A stretch of 64,000 nucleotides of DNA from Branchiostoma floridae (GCF_000003815.2 NC_049990.1:14053059-14117058); one strand, 5' to 3'. Shown: positions 35,330-46,729, counted from the first letter of the stretch. Program-made: numbers and translations. Notes: generated by a model not told the origin, from the letters alone.

Positions 35330-36406
35330 TATGATAACGTCTTTATTGACGCCATAACCGACACTTCTAAGCTTTTTTCAGCTCCTCTACACATGGGTAA
35401 GTACAATTATTTAGGAAATTAGAGACAGTTACAACTATCATTTAGAAAATTTATATCGTATACATCTGGCACGTTCCACGTTACAATCCGCTTACGTATT
35501 CAAAACATGATATATATTAGACAGATGACTCTTACACGTGGGAAAAAAAGTTTATTGTTGCTTGAAAAAACAGTGTTGCTTTCTTCTTTATATTGTATGT
35601 TCTCGTTTCAGCGTTTGCACGAATAGATGTCATAAATGTTGTCTTGACTGATCTTTTCCAATAGTTCCTATTAGTTAGTCCTTGTAAGCTGATGCTTCAT
35701 GATGCGTTCTTTAACCGACGCCTCACCACCTTAGCGCTCCACCACTTTCAGGGTGCTGGACGATTCCATTGTGCTAAAAAGTCCGATAACTTCTTGTACT
35801 CCGTGGATACTTTGTACTGTTTACAATAGGCTTGTGCTACTTTCAATAGGTATGAAATTGCACAGAAAAAAAAATCACAATGCCTGATATTAAATTAAAA
35901 ATTTGACTATAATAAGGAGAACATGTATTCTCTTTTGTTAAATACCATTATCAACTGTTTCTTTGGGAGTCGAAATATAACAAGCCATGCCCTTGAAACA
36001 TGTGAAAGACAAATGTTTGTATACCTGTGAAAACACTTAATGGTTGGAGTGCGCTGTAAAGTTGGGGAAGAGGAAACACTTGAGACTACATTTTTATCGG
36101 TAAACGTTGCAAATATGGGGTAATTTACTCACTTGAAATTGATATATTGGCGTTTTATTGCACCGTTTATAACTGCGTAATGATTATGTAAGGTACAATA
36201 TTGATTTAACAAAGACATGTTGCACGTAAATGCAGATCACCTAACTTATACTTGCTAGCAACTGCATCATTGCATCATTTCTTGCTGTTAATGTTCGACC
36301 ATTCGTGAAGGAATTTTTTTTTTTTAATTTGTCTTCACTTCAAGAAAACGCAAACCTGGTGCCAGCGTGCGAAGAAAGATAATTTCATTCAAAATTCTAA
36401 GTGTTT
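35330..36406. other. Non-coding, no gene seen
   Basis: AT-rich upstream flank of the protease gene, ending at the second assembly gap. Nothing recognisable was found. Confidence 0.45.
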
Positions 36407-36590
36407 NNNNNNNNNNNNNNNNNNNNNNNNNNNNNNNNNNNNNNNNNNNNNNNNNNNNNNNNNNNNNNNNNNNNNNNNNNNNNNNNNNNNNNNNNNNNNN
36501 NNNNNNNNNNNNNNNNNNNNNNNNNNNNNNNNNNNNNNNNNNNNNNNNNNNNNNNNNNNNNNNNNNNNNNNNNNNNNNNNNNNNNNNNNN
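36407..36590. other. Assembly gap (184 N)
   Basis: A run of 184 N characters. Unlike the two 100-N gaps this may be a size estimate. Nothing can be said of its content. Confidence 0.99.
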
Positions 36591-37204
36591 ACACTAAGGA
36601 TCCGTGCAGAGCTAAGGGAGAGAATAGCCACTTTATGCAGCCTCTGTCGATCAACTACAATATCGCTCAATATTTCAAAAGATACTGCTTACTCAAATGT
36701 TTTCAGTTATAAAACATGCATTGAACAAATTCACCGAGTTCACAAATCCGTCACAGATCAATTGTATTCAGATCTACAACAGGCCTGCGACGGTCTACGA
36801 AATCTTAATAGCAAAATCTGAAATAAAAGGGAAAATAATCTAAACTTAAAACAAACTTAAGGCAAGTAAACAGAAGAAACTGGCGGTGAACAAAATGAGT
36901 TGCACATTAACACCTCTAGGCTAGGATGAAGAGATGTGTCCACCCTAAAACAAACCTGCCTGCCTGCCTAATAAACAACAAAATCAAACTTTACAAATAA
37001 GATCAAGAAGGCTTCGCTCTCGGGATGCAAACAAACGCATGGGAGTGGCAGTCCCCGGGATCTAACAAAAAAATTATCCTGTTTCGTCTGCACTTTGTTA
37101 AATGCGTCAGCATTAGGACAATAAGAAGTGAAGGCAACAGCATTGCCAAATAAAAAAACTCTTCCTTTATATCATGTAACTTTCATGTAGCTTTATGGAA
37201 CTTT
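36591..37204. other. 3' flank of the sulfotransferase-like gene
   Basis: AT-rich sequence probably holding the 3' UTR of the minus-strand gene that ends at 37205. Minus-strand AATAAA-like motifs occur, but no single site is compelling. Confidence 0.4.
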
Positions 37205-40200
37205 TCAGATTTGGGTGAGAGTTCCGTTGAGTACAAATCCTGGTTGGTTGATTTCCATGTTAGTCTGTTCAATAACTTTTAAAACGATGCCCATCTCCCA
37301 ATCCCCCACCCAGCTGCCTCCCCCACTCGGCCCCCTACTAGATAATCTGTGGCCCTCCTGACTGTCCACACCGAAAACCTCTCGTATTTTCTGTTTGGCA
37401 TCCTTATCTCGACACTCGATTCCTAGAATATTCAGAACTTTCAAAATCATGTCCTCCTTATACATACATAACTCATCGTATCTTAAAATTGCATGGAAGC
37501 ATCTATGTGGGTCTTCTTTGGTCAGATCGTTTGCTTTCTTCATAAGCATAAGCCAAATACATGTAAAGAACCAAACAGTACCATGGGTAACGGGAATAGA
37601 TGTAAACACAGGGTCATTCCGTGGATCTGGGAACACTATGTCAGATATGTTCTCAACATACTTGACATCACGTTTCAGAGCAGTTTGAAGCCAGTACTTC
37701 CAAAAGCGGCCCTCTGCCATGAGATGATTGTTAGAATCTACGAATCCGGCAACGTCTCGATACAGGAAGATGTTCTTAACTTCTGGCAATGCAGTTTGCA
37801 ACACATCCGCAATGGGGCCAACCTGTGGACCGCGTGGCACGATCGGGAGCGCGTTGGTCTCAGGCCCGAGAGGTCCCGGGTTCAAATCCGCTTGCCGTGT
37901 CACCGATCTTGTGCCCTTGGGAAAGGCACTTTACACGACTTTCCTCACCTAACTCAGGTGTAAATGAGTACATAGCTGCAGCTAGTGGCAGTGACAGGCC
38001 TTTGTGGTGGTGAAAGGCCATAGGGGCATGTTCGGGCATGACGCACCCGCCATGACACATGAGTCAGGGGTAGGAGGAACCCCTTGCATCCTTGGTCGGA
38101 ANNNNNNNNNNNNNNNNNNNNNNNNNNNNNNNNNNNNNNNNNNNNNNNNNNNNNNNNNNNNNNNNNNNNNNNNNNNNNNNNNNNNNNNNNNNNNNNNNNN
38201 NATCGATATATAGACACTGTCAGTAGAATGGATGGAAGAGGTTTATGGATAAGAAAATGAAGATTTTTTTGTCTGGTTATAGGACATAATTCCATTCAAA
38301 ATAACAAAGGGGCACTAACAAGCTAATCTCCAAGCAGATCCTACAACGGCATAAGATAGTACCAAACTGGCCAAGGAATGTACTGTAGTCAGCCAAGAGG
38401 TGTACATTTGCCATGTAGCAAAACACACTTCTAAGCCAGCTTCACTCCTCTGGCAGCTTTTGATACTGTCTTATGATACCGTAGGATCTGCTTGGAGATT
38501 ACTAACAACCCCGCACTAAAAGGAATGAACTTAAGTGTTGAAGATTCATCATTCACATATGAATACAGTTACTCTAATTTTTTTCAAACAACGATTGTTG
38601 TTAAAGGTAAGGTACATACCACCAAATGTTCGACGGGTGACAGTCCATCTTGTTCACGGAAGGTGACCCAGTTTCGATCTCGCGAGAGAGCACTAGGTAT
38701 GAACCTTACATTTAAAAACAGTTATTGCTTGAAGAAAATTTGGAGTAACAATGAACTTAATCAGTTCAGCCAATGTATATATTGTGTTGTTTTCTGTTAA
38801 ACTCACCTGACCACGCATTTTGTAACAGGTAATTGTTTTGGAAGGATCGTTCTGTAACAGGGTGTAGTTGAAAAGGGTGTTGGTGTGTTTGATGACGTCT
38901 AAGAGCATCTCCTTATCATCCTCAGACGTGTCCTTTTGTAGGGCAAAACGTGAAAAACTGGTGAACACGTCGGATTCAGAAATCGTGTGCATCTCACCAC
39001 TCGCTTGCAGAGCTTTGACGAGCAGTGTAGACCCGCAGCGCACTGTTTGTGAAAGTGAATGCAATTCGTTAACGTATCTTCTGCTGCTGTTCAATAAGTA
39101 GTAAGTTTATAACAACGAAAATTCTAACATTAGTAATACCAATAAAAAAACACAGGCTAACAATCCCGATACAATTTTTTTTTAGCGGCGTATACCCTAA
39201 AATAAAATTCTGTTTTTCTCATGAAAGATGACAAACTGCAATCTAAGTGGTCTCTTGTACAATCTATAGCGTTATCTGACGAAAAGTAAAAGTAACGGTC
39301 TCTTTTGTGGCTATGTACATTATTATAGCTTACTTGTATGGTGAATGAAAACAGTTGTGACATGTTCAACGTCTTTGGCAACTTCAGTAGCGACATCTGC
39401 TAGCTGGGAAAATGGAATCACCAGAAGTTCCTCAGCATTGCACCGCAAGGGCTGAAAAGAGAGAAGGAAGTCATGAGCGAAAGAAACGAAATTTGACGAT
39501 AACATAAATTTTTTGTGGCATTTAGAATCCGTCCAAAAAAACTAAGCCAGGGTTGCGAACACAAACGCCAATGATGAAGTTATTAGTTCGCTAGTTTTTC
39601 TTCTATTTGCAGCTAATGCTTAATTTGCAACTCGGACTTATACTAAAACTTTATTGCAAATTCAATATCTAAGTGGTAACATCGCTAGTTGTGATATCTA
39701 GACTTCATACCTTTAATTCGTAGTGCTGAAATAAGTTAGTTTAGTTTAGTTACTCAAATAAGTTTTTACATGCCAAAATATTTCTTTTTGGTAAACAAGC
39801 ATTAAACGTAATGTAAGACAAATGTATTACTTGAAACATCATTTTTCTATTCACAACCAATAATTTTGCTATTATGTTGCTGTCAATCGAGCTTAATTAC
39901 GTAATTGACAGACATAGACATTACAAGCAAACACTCCTGGAATTTGTTGCAATGTATTGGCGCACTCAGTAGCGTTTACGTTTATAAAGTTCGATTAAAT
40001 ATTTTTTTCATGCTGTAATAATGTTCTTCTAGATGATAACAAAATAAATGTTATTTACAATTATTTCAACTGAGAACAGCATATTTGTTAAACAAGAAAT
40101 ATTCTGATGGTGGCGTCAAGCAAATTATCATTGTCCGGAACATTGTCTAGTGCCTAGCCCAGGAACTGACCCCTTGCTCCTCCCCGTTAGAAGTCTTAGC

Positions 40201-40518
40201 AGTAGTACCTCAAAAAAGAAAAAAAAAATCTTATCTGGATCATCTTTGTAATACCTACAACAAATATACCTCTCTGATAAAAGGAGCCGCCCTAACTTTC
40301 GACAAGTCAGTTGGCTTCACGAGGACTAGTGCCTTGTTTTCAAAGTCAGCACAGCACACGAGGTAGTCATGGCCGTGATCGCGGAAAAACTTGGCTGGGT
40401 TGGGAACTAGTACCTTCCCCCTCCCTGCTTCAAAATCGCTGAACTGCGTTGAGTTGAGGTGTTGCCCGCCCGCTTTGAGGTAGAGGCTCTTACAGCGGAC
40501 TTGCAGCAGGTAGGACAT
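37205..40518 (-). CDS. Sulfotransferase-like P-loop protein (4 exons)
   Basis: Exons 40518-40270, 39451-39334, 39042-38807 and 37822-37205 join in phase to give about 406 residues. The key motif is MRCGSTLLVKAL, formed across the exon 2/3 join; it resembles the 5'-phosphosulfate-binding loop (R-x-GST-L-L) of sulfotransferases. Further on, KNIFLYRDVAGFVDS matches the position of the 3'-phosphate-binding R-D...S motif, and FHAILRYDEL and a GHRLSSRGPS tail follow. Residues 1-83 are an N-terminal region without a recognised fold, and no signal peptide or clear transmembrane segment is visible. PAPS-dependent sulfate transfer is therefore plausible, but the acceptor is unknown and some relatives may lack activity. 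An acceptor-like tttcag just before the ATG suggests a 5' UTR intron. The acceptor of the last exon sits directly beside a SINE and has a poor pyrimidine tract. Confidence 0.75.
37833..38101 (+). mobile_element. tRNA-derived SINE with CORE-like domain, running into a gap
   Basis: A tRNA-like head begins about 37833 (gtggcacgatcgggagcgcg), followed by a B box (gggttcaaatcc at about 37879). It continues with cttgtgcccttgggaaaggc, actttacac-type sequence, cctcacc and gtgtaaatgagtac. That second part strongly resembles the CORE/MIR domain (gaccttgggcaagtcactta ... cctcatctgtaaaatggg), recalled from memory. It lies antisense in the last intron of the sulfotransferase-like gene, and its right end is lost in the 38102-38201 gap. 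Confidence 0.72.
38102..38201. other. Assembly gap (100 N)
   Basis: Placeholder gap inside the last intron of the sulfotransferase-like gene, immediately after SINE sequence. Collapse of a repeat is a likely cause. Confidence 0.99.
38314..38508. mobile_element. Small MITE with 20-bp perfect terminal repeats
   Basis: The inverted repeats aatctccaagcagatcctac (38325-38344) and its exact reverse complement (38481-38500) enclose a 179-bp element. Imperfect complementarity extends further inward. The flanks carry actaacaa at 38314-38321 and 38501-38508, a possible 8-bp target duplication, although the left end then has three unpaired bases. It lies in the last intron of the sulfotransferase-like gene. 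Confidence 0.72.
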
Positions 40519-40716
40519 TTTGTCTGAAATTTCCAACACACTTAACGTTACGAAAAAGTAAGTATGACATAACGGCTCTAGGGACAATTTCAGGATCTTT
40601 AATCTAAGAGACACACTCCATATTCATGTATAAAGAGTCACGCCTATTTCTAGAAATGAGTAATCAAAGCGGTCCTGTAAACAATGTTTGACATGAACAG
40701 TACCGCTTCAACCAAT
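40519..40716. promoter_or_regulatory. Upstream region of the sulfotransferase-like gene
   Basis: About 200 bp separate the ATG at 40518 (minus strand) from the retrocopy insertion at 40717. The promoter or a 5' UTR intron should lie here, but no TATA box or other clear element was found. Confidence 0.3.
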
Positions 40717-41148
40717 CAGTACGTGTTTTTTTTTTTCACCAAGCAAATGAGTATGACCAAGAGTACAGTGATTATGAACCACCGAACAAACGTCATGCCA
40801 CCGATTACTCATGCTGGGCCTGCGGCGGCTGGGGGCATTTTGAGAGATGATGCCCCTCCAAGCAAGAAGATGAAACGTCCTGGAGCCCGCGGACGGGGTG
40901 GAGCCCGCGGAAAGGGGAGGGGTCAGAGGGGGCGCAGGGGGTTTGGGGGGAACACTTTTAAGTTCTTTTTCAATTAGTCTGTTCCCCCAAACCCCCTGCA
41001 CACCCTCTGAACTCCGAACCGAGACCTTCTGTCACTTGTTGTAAACTGCATGCGGTATGCATGCGGCCAAGTGTTCCTACGTAGGTTTGCATTCAATACT
41101 AAATAAAACGTTCATAAAAAAAAAACAAAAAAAAAAAAAACAGTACGT
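40717..41148 (+). mobile_element. Processed retrocopy of a CCHC/RG-rich protein mRNA
   Basis: The insert (40725-41140) has the hallmarks of LINE-mediated retroposition. There is a perfect 8-bp target duplication, cagtacgt (40717-40724 and 41141-41148), an AATAAA signal at 41102 and an A-rich tail (41116-41140). The reading frame starts with HQANEYDQEYSDYEPP and YSCWACGGWGHFER, which is a CCHC zinc knuckle (C-x2-C-x4-H-x4-C) interrupted by a TGA. After a shift of one frame it continues as PPSKKMKRPGARGRGG and RGKGRGQRGRRGFGG, an RG-rich RNA-binding-type tail. The copy is 5'-truncated and frame-broken, hence a pseudogene. The parent could be a cellular RNA-binding protein or a gag-like protein. 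Confidence 0.8.
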
Positions 41149-43888
41149 TAAATATCAGTGGCTGACAAACAATGGGAACAAGTCTTATCATTGTTAATTT
41201 TTAATCACCCGGACACTAACCCACAAACTGTGATTCCACTACATAAGCGGGTTAAGATTCTTCAGTGAATACGTCGTCATGGTTGTTGAGTCAGTGAATA
41301 CGTCTTCGGTTAGTTTTATAAAATTTATAATAAGTCAAAGACTGAACGTAGTTCGAACATTGTAGCTATATAGTTGTTGAATTCACGAACGTCCCTTCGA
41401 ATTTTGTGTCTGGTGCACTTTCGGGGGGGGGGGGGGGGCGGTGGCAAGGACTCCGACAAGACTACTAGTTGGTAATGGTATAAATGACCTGACAATGATG
41501 TTTAACATGATTTCATTCTGTCGACTCAATGTTTCTTCACACGTTTTCGTTAAGCTTATCTCGTTTGTTTTTAGTGTGTCCGACGTTTGCCATGCAAACA
41601 AACGCGCTTACTGTTTTGGCGATGTTACGATGACCCACTTTTAACTTCTAACACATAAGTGCCGTAATCTCTTGTTTTTTAAAATTTGTAGACTTCCTAC
41701 TTTTTGCTTACCTTCTTAATGTGTTATAGTCACTTGACTGCTTTCTTTAGGCTCATCCCGTCTACAGTTAGCGAGACACTTTGCCCGAAGTTGACAATGC
41801 ATGCAAATGTGCTCTTTTTTTCGGCGACGCCATTTTTGTTGACATTATGCCTATTTTCAGCTTTTCGTACTTAAGCACCAAAATATCTGTATCCCAACAC
41901 GGCATAGCCATTGAACTTTTGGTGTACCTTAAATGTGTGATATCACCCCACTGCTTCGTTACCCTTATCTCGTCTACTGTTTGCGAGAAATTGCGCCCGA
42001 TGTTGGCCACACTAGCAGACACCGCTGTGATTTCTATCGGGTTATACAATATCTTTGGGATGTCGATCTCTCTCGATTTCTGTCGATTTACCTAAGTGCG
42101 GAAATTCGTATGACGCAGAATGTCTTTTATGCATTCCATGGCTGATGATACAATTCTCAGTTGGTAATATACATTATTGTCATTTTGTTTTATGTTTGAT
42201 ATTAATTGGGAAAAAAGTCAACCAAAGTCCCATCGAAAAGCTGAAATCATGCAAAGCTTACTGTAGCACGAAGTCCGAATAGTGGTGCATGGTTTAACAA
42301 AAGAATCATTGTCTTGAAGACAGATGGGTTAATTTGTCCAAAAGTCGGGTGCAGTTATATCCCGAAAAGTATAATCTATCAGAACATAATACCCGTCTCT
42401 GGAGTGGAATGCCCCTTAAATACACTGGGTTGTTGACACATGGTGTAACTGGGTCGCACAGAGTAAAACAAGTTGCATAAAGCACAGGTTATGTCCAAAT
42501 GGCATGATCCGGAGTTGCCATTCGGCCATGAAGAAAGAAATGACCAGTACAAACTATAGTTTCCGTGGTTTGAATATCTTGTAGACAGATTGACAAATCA
42601 TTTTGCATACCTTTCAGATAAATTGATAAATCGTGGCAACGTACCATAAACATTAAAACGCTATGCAAACATGGCAGAAAGACTAGGACTTCACACGGCC
42701 ATTGCGACACATAGTTGCTTGAAAAAATGATTGAAATTGTCTTACCAATTGACGGTTCAGAAGTCAGAAGTCCTTACAAAGCTGTTAGGTTAATTTTTTG
42801 TGAACTTTGGCCTCTTTCGTTGCGGCAAACTGACGTGGTCACATGAGGATGTTGACCAGGATAATGTTTTTCTACCGTGCTTGCGCAACCTCATGGGTAA
42901 GTCGTTTTTGAATTTCATTCGTAGACGTATTGAATCTAGTGTGTACTTTTACGAACGATGGTTATGCTTCTGGGCAACGGAAAGTACTTTAACTTTGGAT
43001 TTTGCAATTGCCTAATAATTAGACCACATCTGTTATCACCCAGTACAAACCTAAAATGTAAAATAAAAGTAGGTACATGCGGTTGGGTACTGTACGTACA
43101 AATGAAAGTAGAGGTGTGTATGTGCAACCATCACTGCGTCACAAAATGTAAAGTATGGGCGCCCTGAACCATGGGTAACTGTGACAGCGTTTCTGCTGTC
43201 CCGCTGCAACCCGTCGACATTCCCGATGCAACCGCTCGACAGTCCCGCTGCACATTCAATGTTGGTCGCAAGGTGGTGACAATATATGTCATTCTCGCTG
43301 ATACGTGTCAAAAGATGCCGAGTATCAGAAACCTGGTCAAAATGTCCATTCTGTATGATCTTAAAACAGACGAGGAAACAAGAAAGTAAGCAAGTTTATT
43401 TTTTTTAAATAAAGACTAAGAGCTAAAATGGGCAAACAGACATTACATCATCGATATTTCATATCCGCTTGATGGAAACCTGGCTTCAGGTACCGATCAC
43501 ATCCCAGGTGTTACAGGGAGCGCCTATGAAAGTCATGAGTGAACAAGAAACATATTTAGCTTTATTCTGTAGTTATGATTAAGGGTAGTGACTTTATTAA
43601 CTTATCATTAATTTTCCAGATCGATGCCCCGATCAAAGCCCAGGTAATGCAAATGGCGGCTAAAGACGACATGCGGGACGTGCTAGAAGCAATCATGGCA
43701 GAACGAAAGGCAATTTATAAAGTGGTCAAAGAATACAACATTTTCAAAGAATTTTATATGATAGTGACAATGAATTACTTTGTGGCAAATATGAGCCCGC
43801 ATATAGACTTATATGATTTGATGAACTTGGAAGTCTGCTCTTATCTCAGCTAGGCAGACTTGATAAAGGATGTGGGATTGAGGCAGCC
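41149..43888. other. Non-coding, weak ancient repeats
   Basis: No gene recognised. Segments at about 41750-41830 and 41960-42040 share cttatctcgtctac, gcgaga and gcccgatgttg-like blocks, hinting at an old duplication with an offset near 210 bp. An open frame at 43575-43853 has no recognisable domain. An exon-like stretch at about 42800-42895 ending in a possible GTAAG donor cannot be supported further. Confidence 0.35.
41423..41438 (+). repeat. Homopolymer of 16 G
   Basis: An uninterrupted run of 16 G. Such tracts are prone to slippage and sequencing error, and can form G-quadruplexes. Confidence 0.9.
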
Positions 43889-44540
43889 ATGAATGATTAC
43901 ATGGCAAGCTGGCACAAGACATGTATGCTTCAGTATAACTCAACAATGCTGAAAAGGGCCAGAAAAAGAGCAGCATCTAAAGAAAATGACGTGTCTACGT
44001 AGAAGGTCAAACGAACAAGATCACACTTGGATTTTGTTAGTCCCAGTCCGAAGGAAGCATGCTTTCTTTGTAAGAAAACAGGAAAGGTAACTCTTCATGA
44101 GTCGACAGCACTTCAACTAAATGCCGCATCCCTTGGACACGACAAAGCACGTGCACTACCAATTTTCAATGCAATGACTTGGGGTGACACCGTGGTCATT
44201 TGCTGATCTCGGTAAGACATCAGCATGGGCAACATGGAATGCTATGTCAACCATTTTAGATGCATTCCTTGCGTTAGCCGAATTAAGAACCTACATCATT
44301 CAGTTCCCGAGACTTCCTCCCATGCAATCGAGACGTTTGCTTGTTATCTTACATGTATTACAAAATAATCCACAGCGACAAATGTTAAAACCAAGGAGGA
44401 AGAGCGTGGAGCCTATTCCAGTCATTCCAATGCTTTGTTGTGCACAGCGAATGAATCGGACTTGCTTTCAAGCCCGAAGGGGGTCGCATACCTAACGCCA
44501 CAAAACCTTGCCCAGCGCTACCATCGCCAATAGAGAGAGT
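43889..44540 (+). pseudogene. Internally deleted copy of the EEADTR/DTDV protein family
   Basis: From 43889 the frame reads MNDYMASWHKTCMLQYNST and LKRARKRAASKEND, passes one TAG at 44000, then EACFLCKKTGKVTLHEST. It is followed immediately by LGHDKARALPIFNAMTWGDT. Another frame continues FADLGKTSAWATWNAM and LDAFLALAE, and a third gives IETFACYL and STATNVKTKEE. From memory, the WHKxC...CFxC...LHE part is N-terminal in this family, while the LG...ALPxFHAxTGCDTxSxFAGxGKxxAWxTW part is C-terminal. Several hundred residues that should lie between, including the EEADTR/DTDV block seen at 13.0 kb, are absent. The copy is therefore an internal-deletion derivative that has also decayed. Confidence 0.55.
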
Positions 44541-44657
44541 TTGGCTTCAGATAGATGACGGGTCCTATCGGCCAATCTAGACCTCGCTTCCAGAAGCTTG
44601 TCAAGTATGTCAAGAACTGATAGCCTACAAGTGAACCAAAGGGTGCGATAAGCGATG

Positions 44658-45032
44658 TAGGGCCATACCAATTTAATTTCTTGGTTCACGGATTCGCTCG
44701 CTCCTATTTTTTGGAGAAAAAAAATAAAAATAAAAATTACCACTCAGCAAATTTTCACCATTAATGAAGCCATTCACGAACTTTCTGGTGTAGCAAACAT
44801 AAAAACTGACACTACTTTTGTAATTTTCAATGAACAGGTGCTGTTAATGTACAGTAATAGTGTTTCTGTACTTTTTTCAAGCTGAAAACTTTTTATTCTT
44901 TATGTTTTGGATTAGCCCTTACCTTTACCCCAACCATTTTACAAGTTTTATTTTTATTTTTATTTCGCCCTCTCTCTCCATATTTTTTATGAAAAAATCC
45001 GTGAACCAAGAAATTAAATTGGTGTGGCCTAA
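44658..45032. mobile_element. PIF/Harbinger-type MITE, copy C
   Basis: A 369-bp element (44661-45029) with inverted termini. The left starts GGCCATACCAATTTAATTTC and the reverse complement of the right starts GGCCACACCAATTTAATTTC; both continue TTGGTTCACGGATT. Flanking trinucleotides are TAG and TAA, consistent with a decayed 3-bp TWA duplication. No coding capacity. Confidence 0.78.
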
Positions 45033-46457
45033 GTGCAAGAAGAAAAGCCCCCGGTGCACTGCACTGTGTCTGTGTGAAGGCGACTGTACATAAATCGTCA
45101 ACCAAGCCTACATTTTCTCTTCATCTTTATTCTAAACTCTTTCCTAGACTCGCCACTATTTTGCGTTTGTGATAGATGATGACAATTATGATAAAACCCA
45201 AACAGTGCTTGGTAAGGTAAATAAACAAGCTATAACTTTTAAAAATAACATTGCACCCACTGTCGTAATATATGACCGCATTGCGTCAGATTGTTTTTCC
45301 CTAAAGAAAAGTTGGAGTTGTGTTGAAAGGTGTTACAGCAAACATTCTAGCATACACTATTTTCTTCTGTTTTGTTTATTTTTCCTGGAGAAAGTAGGTG
45401 AATCTAAGAAGAAGAGGCTTTATTGACAGAAAGTAATAATGCAGTAGAAGGAGGAGACGTCAGCAAAACGAAACGCGTTTCGTTTTAAAAAGCACTGGCA
45501 TTACATTATTACAAAAACATTAACATCGTACTTTGACTACTTATTCAAAATGATTTACTATTCGGAAGGTTGAAACAAAATGCCGAGGAAGCCATCCTTT
45601 TAGGAAGATATGTCATACGGCTTGTGTACACAGCAGATCCATTCGAGACATTGAGTGGGAAGAAATACAAACTTACTTGGATGAAATTTACAGCAAAGAA
45701 TCTAACAACGATTACCATAAAGCCAATGATAAAGCAATATATTTTGTTGTCTGAATAAAGGAGGGAAGCAAAAAGCCAATACAGAGAAAGCCATTATAGA
45801 TTCAGGACAAGGATATTACCACACTAAAAAGCTGTGCGACTGCAATGAAAGCAATTGTCTAAGACAGCCTTCACCTAGCTAATGGACCAGAAGAAATATT
45901 CCACAGCGTGCAGAAATGCCCAAATAGGTACAAGTAAAACCATGAGAACCCTACGTCAAGTCCCATGACTAAATTTCTTTATGTGGCACCACCTCGCCAC
46001 TTATTTCCTGTCAGAAATATTCATCCGCATTAACTTATTTATTGTCTATTTACATTCGATAATCTAAAAGATATTTTCGTTATATGTCAGCTAACTTTAT
46101 ATTTGTAAAGAATAAATATTGCTAAAAAAATTGCAATCAGTGTTGCTGAATCGTTTGCCCTCTAAAAGATTTTACGTGCACTATGTTTTGTCTGCACTCT
46201 TCTACACTGTGAGATACGGCTTCCCACCATTGAGTATATTTGAAGCTGTATGACGCAATTTTCCCACATACAAGAAGGAGTGGCTTCTGGCATAGGACGT
46301 TAGAAAACAATTTACGACCAGAGGCTATTCTACATATAATTGTCGCTTAGCTTTTTTTTTTGTTCACTGGATCATATGTCTAATTCGTAGTCATACAGGT
46401 ACCGTACCCATACGTTGGGTAATAATATAAAGTTACACGCTTCCAGTTTTTATATTC
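45033..46457. other. Mostly non-coding; decayed ORFs
   Basis: Open frames at about 45169-45426 and 45570-45758 (start LKQNAEEAILLGRYV) are longer than most chance frames here but show no recognised domain. They may be further pieces of a dead mobile element. A 22-bp palindrome is listed separately. Confidence 0.35.
45465..45486. repeat. Perfect 22-bp palindrome
   Basis: The half-site aaaacgaaacg is followed directly by its reverse complement, with no spacer (45465-45475 and 45476-45486). It could bind a dimeric protein or be chance. No promoter or gene is next to it. Confidence 0.9.
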
Positions 46458-46729
46458 CGCTGGCGGAGCACGTCACCGGAACGTGCTGCGCCTGCGCGAA
46501 AAGTATAGACATGCTAAACCTTGCTAAACCCCCGGTTTACTAAAGGGCCGCATTTAAGAAAGTACGTGCGTATATAAGGGTAAAATCCCGTGTACGTTTT
46601 ACATGAAACCATGTCTCTAACATATACTGTGCAACAAGCGGGATTTCAATGCAACGTTGACCAAACCAAGCCCCAAAACACCAGGGTTCGCGCAGGCGCA
46701 GTACGTTCCGGTGACGTGCTCGCTGGCGG
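46458..46729. mobile_element. Inverted-repeat element with 9-bp TSD (Mutator-like)
   Basis: A 254-bp element (46467-46720) is flanked by perfect 9-bp duplications, cgctggcgg, at 46458-46466 and 46721-46729. Its 34-bp terminal inverted repeats start AGCACGTCACCGGAACGT and differ at one position. A 9-bp duplication is the usual mark of Mutator-like elements. The GC-rich, CpG-rich termini stand out from the AT-rich surroundings. It encodes nothing recognisable. Confidence 0.88.

Noticed and set aside
36367-36712. Open frames across the N gap
   Set aside because: They exist only because N codons are not stops.
37833-37900. Possible functional tRNA gene
   Set aside because: A and B boxes are present, but the anticodon and acceptor stems do not pair convincingly and the sequence continues into a CORE-like SINE body.
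43575-43853. Open frame just before the deleted family copy
   Set aside because: It is in a different frame from the family motifs and shows no recognisable family sequence, so I did not extend the pseudogene into it.
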